NCBI GenBank assembly: GCA_016235745.1
Contig: JACRJA010000006.1
Span: 1 to 64,000 of the forward strand
DNA from: Rhodocyclales bacterium
Lineage (GTDB): Bacteria; Pseudomonadota; Gammaproteobacteria; Burkholderiales; Rhodocyclaceae
DNA: 64,000 bases
Direction: 5' to 3'
Shown: in pieces, positions 56,072 through 64,000 of the stretch
How the letters are laid out: every line of letters begins with the position of its first letter
Numbering within the stretch: the stretch's first letter is position 1
The notes under the pieces: model-generated
What the model saw: the letters and a program-made list of their open reading frames with translations, nothing else
Databases searched by the model: none
Told to the model about the DNA's origin: nothing
Position numbers and translations under genes: made by a program

Positions 56072-58180
56072 TCACCCTGCAGGCGAACCGATCATCTCCA
56101 CGATCTCGATGGAGCGCTCCTCGGGCATCTCGCTGGTGGAGATCACGCGCAGCGTCGGTACCGAACGGCGCAAGAAACGCGCGAGCAGCCAGCGCAGCTG
56201 CGGCGGCACGAGCAGGATGGGCGCCTGCCCCTGCTGCTCCAGACGCTGCGCCGCCGCCCCCGTCTGGCGCAGCAAGGCATCGGCCAGCCCCGGCTCGATC
56301 GCCCCGGCCTTGCCGCCGCCCGCGCCCACCGCCTGCATCAGGATGCGCTCGAGCGCCGGGTCGAGCATGAGCACCGGCACCTTGCCGCTGCCGGGGGTGA
56401 GCGACTGCACGATGGCCCGCCCCAGCGCCTCGCGCACCCGGCTGGTGAGCTCCACCGGATCCTGCGTTTTCGCTGCCCACTCGGCCAGCGTCTCGAGGAT
56501 GGTGCGCATGTCGCGGATCGCCACCCCTTCTTCGAGCAGATATTGCAGCACCTTCTGCACCGTGGCCACGGGCACCACCGTGGGCACCAGATCCTCGACG
56601 AGCTTGGGCGACTCCTTCTTGATGCGATCGAGCAGCGCCTGCGTCTCCTCGCGGCCCAGCAATTCGGCTGCATGCTCGACCAGCACCTGGTTGAGGTGCG
56701 TGGCGATGACGGTTGCCGCATCGACCACCGTATAACCCAGCGCGTGCGCCCGCTCCCGCAGCGCGGCGTCGATCCACTGCGCCGGCAGACCGAAGGCCGG
56801 ATCCTTGCCCGGACGCCCCTCGATGGTGCCGAGCACCTGCCCCGGATTGATCGCCAGAAACTGCCCCGGATAGACCTCGCCAGCGCCGATCTCCACCCCC
56901 TTGAGCAGGATGCGATAGGCGTTGGGCCGCAGCTCGAGGTTGTCGCGGATGTGCACCGGCGTCGGCAGGAAACCCACTTCCTGGGCGAAGCGCTTGCGCA
57001 AGCCCCGGATGCGCTTCAAGAGCTCCCCGCCCTGCGCTTGGTCGACGAGCGGAATCAGGCGATAGCCCACCTCCAGGCCCAGGACGTCTACCGGCTGCAC
57101 GTCGTCCCAGCTCGCCTCCACCGCTTCTTCCCTCGGCGGCGGAGGAACCGCCTCGGCCGCCGCCGGCGCCGCCTCCTCCCGCTCCTGGGTCCAGCGTTTC
57201 CAGGCAAGCCACCCCAGGCCGCCACCGATGAGCAGGAAGACGAAGTTCGGCATCCCGGGAATCATGCCGAGCAGCACGAGGATGCCCGCGGAAAGCGCCA
57301 GCACCCGGGGGTTGGTGAACACCTGCTGGATCATGAGGCCGCCCAGATCCATCGACTCCTCGCCCACCCGCGCCATCACCATGCCAGCGGCGATCGACAC
57401 CATGAGCGCCGGGATCTGCGCCACCAGACCGTCGCCGATGGTCAGGATCACGTAGGCATCGATCGCGCGCGACAGATCCATGCCGTGTCCGACCACCCCT
57501 ACGATGAGCCCGCCGATGATGTTGATGAACAGGATGAGGATGCCGGCCACCGCGTCGCCGCGCACGAATTTCGAGGCACCGTCCATCGCGCCATAGAAAT
57601 CCGCCTCCTGCGCGATCTCCTTGCGCCGGCTGCGCGCCTGCGCCTCATCGATGAGACCGGCGTTCAGATCCGCATCGATCGCCATCTGCTTGCCGGGCAT
57701 GGCGTCGAGCGTGAAGCGCGCGCTCACCTCGGCGATGCGCCCGGCGCCCTTGGTGATCACCACGAAGTTGATGATCACCAGGATGACGAACACCACGATG
57801 CCGATGGCCATGTTGCCGCCGACGAGGAAATGCCCGAAGGATTCGATCACCCGCCCGGCCGCATCCGGCCCCGTGTGGCCATGCAGCAGCACCACCCGGG
57901 TCGAGGCCACGTTCAGCGACAGGCGCAGCAGCGTGGTCACCAAGAGCACCGTGGGAAAGACCGAAAAATCCAGCGGACGCACGGTGTACATCGCCACCAG
58001 CAGCACCACCACCGACATGGCGATGTTGAAGGTGAAGAAGAGATCGAGCGCGAAGGGCGGCAGCGGCAGCACCATCATCGCCAGCACGGCGAAGATGAAC
58101 ACCGGCGCGGCCAGCAGCCGCAGCTTCGCCGGCACGAACCACGTCCGCCAATCGATCAAGGCCCGCTCACCTGCTGCCAT
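56072..58180 (-). CDS. flhA: Flagellar export gate protein FlhA
   Basis: 702 residues. Eight membrane segments occupy 1-320 with the FHIPEP-family block FPTVLLVTTLLRLSLNVASTR and RIAEVSARFTLDAMPGKQMAIDADLNAG. The cytoplasmic domain (330-702) includes YRLIPLVDQAQGGELLKRI and DAATVIATHLNQVLVEHAAELLG. It is the proton-driven export gate and chaperone-docking subunit of the flagellar type III system. It follows flhB by 24 bases. Confidence 0.96.
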   Translation of the reverse strand: MAAGERALIDWRTWFVPAKLRLLAAPVFIFAVLAMMVLPLPPFALDLFFTFNIAMSVVVLLVAMYTVRPLDFSVFPTVLLVTTLLRLSLNVASTRVVLLHGHTGPDAAGRVIESFGHFLVGGNMAIGIVVFVILVIINFVVITKGAGRIAEVSARFTLDAMPGKQMAIDADLNAGLIDEAQARSRRKEIAQEADFYGAMDGASKFVRGDAVAGILILFINIIGGLIVGVVGHGMDLSRAIDAYVILTIGDGLVAQIPALMVSIAAGMVMARVGEESMDLGGLMIQQVFTNPRVLALSAGILVLLGMIPGMPNFVFLLIGGGLGWLAWKRWTQEREEAAPAAAEAVPPPPREEAVEASWDDVQPVDVLGLEVGYRLIPLVDQAQGGELLKRIRGLRKRFAQEVGFLPTPVHIRDNLELRPNAYRILLKGVEIGAGEVYPGQFLAINPGQVLGTIEGRPGKDPAFGLPAQWIDAALRERAHALGYTVVDAATVIATHLNQVLVEHAAELLGREETQALLDRIKKESPKLVEDLVPTVVPVATVQKVLQYLLEEGVAIRDMRTILETLAEWAAKTQDPVELTSRVREALGRAIVQSLTPGSGKVPVLMLDPALERILMQAVGAGGGKAGAIEPGLADALLRQTGAAAQRLEQQGQAPILLVPPQLRWLLARFLRRSVPTLRVISTSEMPEERSIEIVEMIGSPAG

Positions 58181-58204
58181 CGCCTCGCTCCGTCGCTGCG
58201 CTCA

Positions 58205-59374
58205 TCACGCTCCATGCTCCCCGTCTTCCTCCGTCTCCGCCACTTCGCCCGGATCGAGCTCCGGCGGCACCGGCACCTCCTGCGGCGGCTGCGGCTTGGG
58301 TCCGCCCACGGCCATCCAGCGATCCAATTGAAACACATAAGCGAGGATCTCGGCCACCGCCGCGAAGAGCGTGGGCGGAATCGTCTGGCCGATGTCGACG
58401 TGGGCGTAGAGCGCCCGCGCCAAGGGCGGCGCCTCTACCCGCGGCACCTCGGCGTCCTCGGCGAGTTCGCGGATCTTCTGCGCGATCACCCCCCGGCCCT
58501 TGGCCACCACCACGGGCGCGGCCATGGTTTTTTGATCGTACTTCAAGGCCACGGCGAAATGCGTCGGGTTGGTCACCACCACGTCGGCCTTGGGCACCTC
58601 CTCCATCATGCGCTTGCGCGCCATTTCGCGCTGCATCGAACGGATGCGCGCCTTGAGGTGCGGATCCCCTTCCTGTTCCTTGTATTCCTGCTTGACTTCT
58701 TCCTTGGTCATGCGCAGGTTCTTGTAGTACTGCCACAACTGGAATGGGACATCCACCGCCGTGATCAAGGCGAGCCCCGCCACGATCAGCACCGCCCCGA
58801 AGACCATCTCGTGCAGAAAACTCGCCGCCGCCTCCGTCAGCGGCAGCGACCCCAGGGAGAGCACGACGTCGCGCTCCCGGCGAAAAGTCACCCACACCAT
58901 CCCCGCCACCGCCGCCACCTTCAGCAGGGACTTCACCACCTCCATCACCCCTTGCAGCGAAAACATGCGGCGCAGGCCGTTCAGCGGATTGAGCCGATCC
59001 AGGCGCAAACTCAAGACCTTGGGCGAGAACACCAGGCCGCCCAGCAGAACCGGACCGGCCACCGCCGCCACCAGCAAGACGAGAAAGATCGGCGCGAAGG
59101 TGAGCAGCGACTCGACGAACACCCGGCGCAGCAGCCATAACACGCGAACCGGATCGAAGGCCGTATCGTGCTCGAACGCAAACCCCTCGGCGAGGACCCG
59201 CACCCAACGCCGCCCCATCCATTCCCCGGCGAGCAACAGCGTCATGACGCCGGCGAAGAGCACGAGAAAGGTCCCGAGTTCGCGCGAATGCGGCACCTGC
59301 CCTTCTTCGCGCGCCTGTTCGAGCCGCCGCGCCGAAGGCTGTTCGGTTTTTTCGAGATCGCTCTCTTCGGCCAC
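58205..59374 (-). CDS. flhB: Flagellar export switch protein FlhB
   Basis: 389 residues. EKTEQPSARRLEQAREEGQVPHSREL is the conserved N-terminus, followed by four membrane segments. The cytoplasmic domain carries the autocleavage motif NPTH at 269-272 in VVVTNPTHFAVALKYD. The tail is Pro/Glu-rich and longer than in enterics. It sets export specificity. Start GTG 59374 has GGAGG eight bases upstream. A weak TTGACC-16-GATCAT promoter candidate (59432-59405) lies upstream. Confidence 0.95.
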   Translation of the reverse strand: MAEESDLEKTEQPSARRLEQAREEGQVPHSRELGTFLVLFAGVMTLLLAGEWMGRRWVRVLAEGFAFEHDTAFDPVRVLWLLRRVFVESLLTFAPIFLVLLVAAVAGPVLLGGLVFSPKVLSLRLDRLNPLNGLRRMFSLQGVMEVVKSLLKVAAVAGMVWVTFRRERDVVLSLGSLPLTEAAASFLHEMVFGAVLIVAGLALITAVDVPFQLWQYYKNLRMTKEEVKQEYKEQEGDPHLKARIRSMQREMARKRMMEEVPKADVVVTNPTHFAVALKYDQKTMAAPVVVAKGRGVIAQKIRELAEDAEVPRVEAPPLARALYAHVDIGQTIPPTLFAAVAEILAYVFQLDRWMAVGGPKPQPPQEVPVPPELDPGEVAETEEDGEHGA

Positions 59375-59478
59375 GCCGTGGCCCTCCCACTACCCGACCC
59401 GCTCATGATCGCAGCCGCGGCGGCAAGGTCAACGGCGAAAAAACGCCCCCGGGGAACGGCATTTCCCCTGTTTGGACG

Positions 59479-59518
59479 TAAAAAAAGCGGGAACCAGCCC
59501 GTTTGCCGGTTCCCGCCA
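59479..59518 (-). terminator. Intrinsic terminator after clpB
   Basis: GCGGGAACC (59487-59495) pairs with GGTTCCCGC (59508-59516). On the minus strand the stem is followed by seven T. It isolates clpB from flhB. Confidence 0.88.
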
Positions 59519-59536
59519 TTTTCCAAAGAGAAGCGA

Positions 59537-62116
59537 TCAGGCTTTGTCGAAGTGGAAAATGCCGTGCTCCACCGTGACGCGGATCGTGTCCTTCGGCCCG
59601 AAGCGGCCTTCGAGGATCGCCTTGGCGAGCGGGTTCTCGATGAGGTCCTGGATCGCCCGCTTCAACGGCCGCGCCCCATAGACCGGGTCGTAGCCCGCCT
59701 TGGCGAGTTCGCGCAAAGCCTCTTCCGTCACCTCCAGGGCCATGTCCATGCGCGCGAGCCGCGCTTCGAGCCGGCGCAGCTGGATGCGCGCCACCCCGGC
59801 GATGTGCTCCTCGGCCAGCGGATGGAACACCACCACCTCGTCGATGCGGTTGAGGAACTCGGGCCGGAAGAACCCCCGCACCTCGGCGAGCACCGCGAGC
59901 TTGATCACCTGGTAGTCGTCGCCGGCCATCTGCATGATGCGCTGGCTGCCGAGGTTGGACGTCATCACGATCACCGTGTTGCGGAAGTCCACCGTGCGCC
60001 CCTGCCCGTCGGTGAGCCGCCCATCGTCGAGCACCTGCAGCAGCACGTTGAACACGTCCGGGTGCGCTTTCTCCACCTCGTCGAAGAGGATCACGCTATA
60101 GGGCTTACGCCGCACCTGCTCGGTGAGATAGCCCCCTTCCTCGTAGCCGACGTAGCCCGGAGGCGCGCCGATGAGCCGGGCCACGGAGTGCTTCTCCATG
60201 TACTCGCTCATGTCGACGCGGATCATGTGATCCTCGGAATCGAAGAGGAAGTCGGCGAGCGCCTTGCACAGCTCCGTCTTCCCCACCCCCGTGGGCCCGA
60301 GGAAGAGGAAGGAGCCGATGGGACGGTTCTCGTCGCCCAGCCCGGCGCGCGAGCGGCGAATCGCATCGCAGACCAGCCGCACCGCCTCGTCCTGCCCCAC
60401 CACCCGCTGATGCAGATGATCTTCCATTTTGAGGAGCTTTTCGCGCTCGCTCTGCATCATCTTGCTCACCGGGATGCCGGTCATGCGCGAGACCACCTCG
60501 GCGATCTCCTCGGCCCCCACCTGGGTACGCAGGAGCTTGAAGGGCGCGCCGGATTTCTCGGCCTCCTCGGCCTTTTTCAGCTCGGCCTCGAGCTGCGGCA
60601 GCTGGCCGTACTGGATCTCGGCCACCTTGTCGAGCATCCCCTTGCGCTGGAATTCCAGCATCTGCGCGCGCAGCCGGTCGATCTCTTCCTTGAGGTGTTT
60701 GGTGCCCTGGATGCGCGCCTTCTCGGCCTTCCACACCTCTTCGAGCTCGCTGTACTCTTTTTGCAGCCGTTCGAGCTCCTCCTCGATGAGCTTCAGGCGC
60801 CGCTGCGAAGCCTCGTCTTTCTCCTTCTTCACCGCTTCGCGCTCGATCTTGAGCTGGATGATGCGCCGTTCGAGCTTATCGAGCGCCTCGGGCTTGGAAT
60901 CGATCTCCATCTTGATGCGCGCGGCCGCCTCGTCGATGAGGTCGATCGCCTTGTCCGGCAGAAAACGGTCGGTGATATAGCGGTGCGACAGCTCGGCCGC
61001 GGCGACGATGGCCGGGTCGGTGATCTCCACCCCGTGGTGGATCTCGTACTTCTCCTGCAGCCCGCGCAAGATGGCGATGGTCTGCTCGACGGAGGGCTCA
61101 TCGACCATCACTTTCTGGAAACGGCGCTCGAGTGCGGCGTCCTTCTCGATGTACTTGCGATACTCATCGAGCGTGGTCGCGCCGATGCAGTGCAGCTCGC
61201 CGCGCGCCAGGGCGGGCTTGAGCATGTTGCCCGCATCGAGCGCCCCTTCGGCCTTGCCCGCGCCCACCACGGTGTGGATCTCGTCGATGAAGAGGATGAT
61301 GCGCCCTTCTTCCTTGGTGATCTCGGTGAGAATGGACTTGAGGCGCTCCTCGAACTCACCGCGGTACTTGGCCCCGGCAATGAGCGCGGCCATGTCGAGC
61401 GCCAGGATGCGCTTGTCGCGCAAGCTCTCGGGAACCTCGCCGTTGACGATGCGCTGCGCCAGCCCCTCGACGATGGCCGTCTTGCCCACGCCCGGCTCGC
61501 CGATGAGCACGGGGTTGTTCTTGGTGCGCCGCTGCAAAATCTGGATGGTGCGCCGGATCTCGTCGTCGCGCCCGATCACCGGATCGAGCTTGGCACGCCG
61601 CGCCCGCTCGGTGAGGTCGATGGTGTATTTCTCCAGCACCCCGCGCATCGCCTCGGCCTCGGGCGTCTCCACCTTCTGGCCGCCGCGCATCTGCTCGATG
61701 GCCGTCTCCAGCGCCTTGCGGTTCAAGCCGTGCTCGCGCGCGATGCGCCCCGTCTCGCCCTTGTCTTCCGTGAGCGCCAACAGGAACATCTCGGTGGCGA
61801 TGTACGGATCGCCGCGCTTCTGCGCCTCGCGGTCGGTGAGGTTCAGAAGATTGGCCAGATCGCGCCCGATCTGCACCTCGCCGCCGGTGCCCTGCACCTG
61901 GGGCAGCGCCTCGATCGCCTTGTGCAAGGCCGCCTTGAGCCCGGCCACATTGACGCCGGCGCGCTGCAGCAGGCTCACGCTCGAGCCGTCTTCCTGCTCG
62001 AGCAGCGCCAGCAGCAGATGCTGCGGCTCGATGAACTGGTTGTCGTGCCCCACCGCGATGCTCTGCGCCTCTTGCAGCGCCTGCTGGAACTTGGTGGTGA
62101 GCTTGTCGAATCTCAT
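59537..62116 (-). CDS. clpB: Disaggregase ATPase ClpB
   Basis: 859 residues. The N domain (1-145) precedes AAA-1 with [18 protein letters not shown] and [21 protein letters not shown]. The M-domain coiled coil (about 405-525, [20 protein letters not shown]) distinguishes ClpB from ClpA/C. AAA-2 has [21 protein letters not shown] and [23 protein letters not shown]. It rescues aggregated proteins with DnaK. It is a single-gene unit with a heat-shock promoter and its own terminator. Confidence 0.97.
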   Translation of the reverse strand: MRFDKLTTKFQQALQEAQSIAVGHDNQFIEPQHLLLALLEQEDGSSVSLLQRAGVNVAGLKAALHKAIEALPQVQGTGGEVQIGRDLANLLNLTDREAQKRGDPYIATEMFLLALTEDKGETGRIAREHGLNRKALETAIEQMRGGQKVETPEAEAMRGVLEKYTIDLTERARRAKLDPVIGRDDEIRRTIQILQRRTKNNPVLIGEPGVGKTAIVEGLAQRIVNGEVPESLRDKRILALDMAALIAGAKYRGEFEERLKSILTEITKEEGRIILFIDEIHTVVGAGKAEGALDAGNMLKPALARGELHCIGATTLDEYRKYIEKDAALERRFQKVMVDEPSVEQTIAILRGLQEKYEIHHGVEITDPAIVAAAELSHRYITDRFLPDKAIDLIDEAAARIKMEIDSKPEALDKLERRIIQLKIEREAVKKEKDEASQRRLKLIEEELERLQKEYSELEEVWKAEKARIQGTKHLKEEIDRLRAQMLEFQRKGMLDKVAEIQYGQLPQLEAELKKAEEAEKSGAPFKLLRTQVGAEEIAEVVSRMTGIPVSKMMQSEREKLLKMEDHLHQRVVGQDEAVRLVCDAIRRSRAGLGDENRPIGSFLFLGPTGVGKTELCKALADFLFDSEDHMIRVDMSEYMEKHSVARLIGAPPGYVGYEEGGYLTEQVRRKPYSVILFDEVEKAHPDVFNVLLQVLDDGRLTDGQGRTVDFRNTVIVMTSNLGSQRIMQMAGDDYQVIKLAVLAEVRGFFRPEFLNRIDEVVVFHPLAEEHIAGVARIQLRRLEARLARMDMALEVTEEALRELAKAGYDPVYGARPLKRAIQDLIENPLAKAILEGRFGPKDTIRVTVEHGIFHFDKA

Positions 62117-62152
62117 GAAGGACTCCGTCGAAGGAAAGTGATCGATGCCCTG

Positions 62153-62182
62153 TATATAGGCTCCGAGTAGGGGAAATTCAAG
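62153..62182 (-). promoter_or_regulatory. Sigma32 (heat-shock) promoter of clpB
   Basis: On the minus strand CTTGAAT (62182-62176), a 15-base spacer and CCTATATA (62160-62153). This is close to the sigma32 pattern CTTGAAA-N(11-15)-CCCCATNT. A TTGACA lies just upstream (62204-62199) with TTGAAT 17 bases on (62181-62176), a possible second sigma70 promoter. Confidence 0.7.
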
Positions 62183-62245
62183 ACCGGCGGCGAAAAAATG
62201 TCAATCGATTTAGACGATGGCATTGTGCACCGCATCACTTTTTTC

Positions 62246-62274
62246 TTGCACCACGGCATGAACGATGCTATAGT
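62246..62274 (+). promoter_or_regulatory. Sigma70 promoter of the phasin gene
   Basis: TTGCAC (62246-62251), exactly 17 bases, TATAGT (62269-62274). TGC and GCA triplets recur through the region (GTGCACCGCATC, TTGCACCACGGCATG, GATGC). PhaR of other bacteria binds TGC-rich sites at phasin promoters, so an operator here is plausible. Confidence 0.75.
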
Positions 62275-62325
62275 AAAAAGAAAACCTTTTTTCGATGTCA
62301 CTACATCCTACTGCGGGAGCCAATC

Positions 62326-62841
62326 ATGAAGAATCAGACCAATTTCGCGCAAATGCAGCAAAAGCAGCTGGAAAACGCGATGAAATTCACCCAAATGGCC
62401 ATCGACAACACCCAGCGCCTGCTCGCGCTGCAGATCGAAACCGCCAAGGCCCTCTTCGAAGAAGGCGCGCGCAGCACGCAAGCCCTGCTCGCCGCCCAGG
62501 CCCCCGAAGAGCAACTCAAGCTGCGTCAGGAATTCGCGCAGAAATCGGCCGAGAAAATCATGGGCTGCATCAACGAGATCGCCCAGCTCACCGTCAAGGC
62601 CCAGGCCGAGCTCAACCGGCTGGTCTCCGAAGCCATCACCACCGGCTCCCAGGAATGGACGCAGGCGGTGCAATCGCTGGGCACCAACCTGCCGAAAATG
62701 GGCGGTGAAGATCCGATGAAAGCCGTGCAGAGCGCAATCGACCAATCGCGCGCCGTGCTCGAGCAAATGTCGAAGATGACCACCGAAGCCTGGCAGAGCA
62801 TGATCTCTGGCGCTCAGCAACAACCAGGCGCCAAGAAGTAA
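62326..62841 (+). CDS. Phasin family protein
   Basis: 171 residues, mainly amphipathic helix. LENAMKFTQMAIDNTQRLLALQIETAKALFEEGARSTQALLAA is the phasin domain, with EKIMGCINEIAQLTVKAQAELNRLVSEAI following. The C-terminus is a Gln/Gly/Lys tail. Phasins coat PHA granules. GGGAG lies upstream of the ATG at a good distance. The gene is divergent from clpB, and probably controlled by PhaR (26386). Confidence 0.93.
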   Translation: MKNQTNFAQMQQKQLENAMKFTQMAIDNTQRLLALQIETAKALFEEGARSTQALLAAQAPEEQLKLRQEFAQKSAEKIMGCINEIAQLTVKAQAELNRLVSEAITTGSQEWTQAVQSLGTNLPKMGGEDPMKAVQSAIDQSRAVLEQMSKMTTEAWQSMISGAQQQPGAKK

Positions 62842-62855
62842 TCATCCCTCTGCAG

Positions 62856-62894
62856 ACGGGCCTGACGCTCCTCACCAGCGCCGGGCCCGTTCTT
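62856..62894 (+). terminator. Terminator after the phasin gene, overlapping moaE
   Basis: ACGGGCC (62856-62862) pairs with GGCCCGT (62884-62890), extended by CGCT/AGCG, with a T-rich TTCTT after the stem. The loop contains the moaE stop codon of the opposite strand. Confidence 0.7.
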
Positions 62895-63309
62895 CGTCCC
62901 CTTCCCTCGCCTCGACCCAACGGGTCGCCCCGTTCGTCTCTTCCTTCTTCCAGAACGGCGCTCCGGTCTTGAGGCGATCGATCAGAAACTCGCACGCCGC
63001 GAACGCCTCTGCGCGGTGGCGGCTCGCCACGCCCACGAACACGATACGCTCGCCCGGCATCAAGCGCCCCACGCGATGGATCACCGTCGCCGCAACCAAG
63101 GACCAACGGCGGCGCGCCTCCTCGACCAGGGCGACGAGCGACTTCTCGGTCATGCCAGGATAATGCTCCAGCGTCATCGCCTGCACTTCCCCGCCGCGCA
63201 CGGTGCCCACGAAGCTCACCACGGCGCCCACCTCGGGCGAAGCCCGCTTCAGCCGCTCATCCTCGGCGCCGACGTCGAACTCCTCGCCCTGAACCCGAAC
63301 GATCCACAT
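62872..63309 (-). CDS. moaE: Molybdopterin synthase catalytic subunit MoaE
   Basis: 145 residues. VVSFVGTVRGGEVQAMTLEHYPGMTEKSL is the family block. VIHRVGRLMPGERIVFVGVASRHRAEAFAAC and KTGAPFWKKEE hold the catalytic lysines. With MoaD it inserts two sulfurs into cPMP. It starts 4 bases after moaD. Confidence 0.95.
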   Translation of the reverse strand: MWIVRVQGEEFDVGAEDERLKRASPEVGAVVSFVGTVRGGEVQAMTLEHYPGMTEKSLVALVEEARRRWSLVAATVIHRVGRLMPGERIVFVGVASRHRAEAFAACEFLIDRLKTGAPFWKKEETNGATRWVEAREGDEERARRW

Positions 63310-63313
63310 CGTC

Positions 63314-63568
63314 TCACCCTCCCGTGACCGGCGGGAAAAACGCCACCTCGTCGCCGTCATGCACCGGCTCGTCCCAGGAACAGAGCGCCTGGTTACGGGC
63401 GCAGCGCAGCGTCTTCCATGTCGCAAGCGGCGCCCACTCCTCCCCCCGGCTGCCGAGCCAGGCGCGCAGCGCCGCCACCGTCTCGACGCCTGCCGGCAAA
63501 GCCACCTCTTCTGCGGCGAGCGGCAAAGCATCGCGCAGCGCCGCGAAATAGAGCACTTTCACCGCCAT
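63314..63568 (-). CDS. moaD: Molybdopterin synthase sulfur carrier MoaD
   Basis: 84 residues, ubiquitin-like fold. VKVLYFAALRDAL opens the protein. The C-terminus DEVAFFPPVTGG ends in the Gly-Gly that is adenylated and thiocarboxylated. GGAGG lies seven bases before ATG 63568. It lies between moeA and moaE. Confidence 0.95.
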   Translation of the reverse strand: MAVKVLYFAALRDALPLAAEEVALPAGVETVAALRAWLGSRGEEWAPLATWKTLRCARNQALCSWDEPVHDGDEVAFFPPVTGG

Positions 63569-63593
63569 GGGTTCACCTCCTTGGTCTGAACGT

Positions 63594-64000
63594 TCATCCC
63601 AGCAAGCGCGCAAAAGGACGGTAGCGGACCAGGTCCCCTTCGCGGATCGGGGTGAGCGGCGGCACCTCGACCAGGCCGTCGGCCCAGACGAGGGAGGCGA
63701 GCATCGCCGATCCCTGATCGGGATGGAGCAGCACTCGGCCCCGGGCGTCGAGCCGTGCCCGCAGGAATTCCCGCCGGGGATCAGGCTTCAGACGGGTAAA
63801 GCCCGCCTCCACCCACTGGGGCGGATCCACGACCTCCCGCACCCCCTGCAGGCGCAACAGGAACGGGCGGACGAAGAGGACGAACGTGACAAAAGCGGAG
63901 ACCGGATTTCCCGGCAGCCCCAAGAAGTGCGCCGCCCCCAGGCGCCCGTAGGCGAGCGGCTTGCCCGGCTTGATCGCCAGCTTCCACAGATCCAGCCGCC
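63594..64000 (-). CDS. moeA: Molybdopterin molybdenumtransferase MoeA, C-terminal part (5' end beyond window)
   Basis: The frame enters from the right edge at LDLWKLAIKPGKPLAYGRLG, then HFLGLPGNPVSAFVTFVLFV, the MoeA domain III signature with the PGNPVS loop. Domain IV follows (REFLRARLDARGRVLLHPDQ, SAMLASLVWADGLVEVP) and ends LLG before TGA 63594. It inserts molybdate into adenylated molybdopterin. About 135 residues of the usual ~400 are visible. 25 bases separate it from moaD. Confidence 0.94.
   Translation of the reverse strand, partial: RLDLWKLAIKPGKPLAYGRLGAAHFLGLPGNPVSAFVTFVLFVRPFLLRLQGVREVVDPPQWVEAGFTRLKPDPRREFLRARLDARGRVLLHPDQGSAMLASLVWADGLVEVPPLTPIREGDLVRYRPFARLLG

Noticed and set aside
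59168..62170. 1000-codon open frame on the plus strand opposite clpB
   Set aside because: It is an antisense shadow: high GC and codon bias of clpB keep the opposite frame open. The translation is His/Arg/Leu-rich with no recognisable domain.

Overview
The window is a high-GC chromosomal segment from a betaproteobacterium. This rests on gene order (rpsB-tsf-pyrH-frr-uppS-cdsA-dxr-rseP-bamA-skp-lpxD-fabZ-lpxA-lpxB-rnhB; rluD-pgeF divergent from bamD; flhB-flhA-flhF-flhG-fliA-motC-motD), a class I polyhydroxyalkanoate (PHA) module (phaC, phaB, phaR, phasin) and the protein sequences. A thermophilic member of the Hydrogenophilales would fit, but nothing in the sequence proves a genus.

Region by region. 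1-3543 is a decayed accessory edge: the end of an unidentified gene, a fragment resembling a type I secretion ATPase cut by an IS630-type element, an MFS transporter gene broken by a 4-bp duplication, and an internally deleted IS3-type element with long inverted ends. 3545-19475 (minus) is one long colinear run from rpsB through translation, isoprenoid/phospholipid, outer-membrane assembly and lipid A genes to rnhB, an rRNA methylase and yaaA; most junctions overlap by 1-4 bases. 19653-23047 holds lysC, a divergent small XRE regulator with a clear promoter, queD and an HDOD protein. 23018-29647 (minus) holds phaC-phaB, phaR-rimO, tRNA-Arg(CCU) and uup. 29868-35058 holds pgeF-rluD facing bamD, ilvE, a small zinc-finger protein and a phosphomannomutase. 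A dead toxin-antitoxin pair lies at 35062-35440, then alaS. 38221-45728 (minus) is a signalling/transport cluster: a small membrane protein, a symporter-histidine kinase fusion, a stand-alone receiver, a HAMP/PAS/pseudo-kinase/DnaQ-exonuclease fusion, and a sodium:solute symporter carrying an EF-hand-like loop. 45755-51162 holds a BepA-like protease, a sugar-nucleotide epimerase, the two N-degron aminoacyltransferases aat-bpt, and pyrD. 51104-59374 (minus) is the flagellar export/regulation/stator block. The end holds clpB with a sigma32-type promoter, a divergent phasin gene, and moaE-moaD-moeA.

The most notable unexplained structure is a family of four roughly 143-bp imperfect palindromes (9739-9879, 29714-29856, 47235-47377, 48460-48602) with 17-bp inverted ends. 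Two are flanked by exact 4-bp direct repeats, so they look like a non-autonomous mobile element. One sits inside the bamA-skp operon junction, one beside the phaC promoter, and two flank the epimerase gene. The second item is the cluster at 38221-45728, where a receiver with no output domain is translationally coupled to a sensor-like protein ending in an apparently intact 3'-5' exonuclease. The third is an FlhG-like protein that keeps the FlhF-activating helix but has lost its ATPase P-loop.
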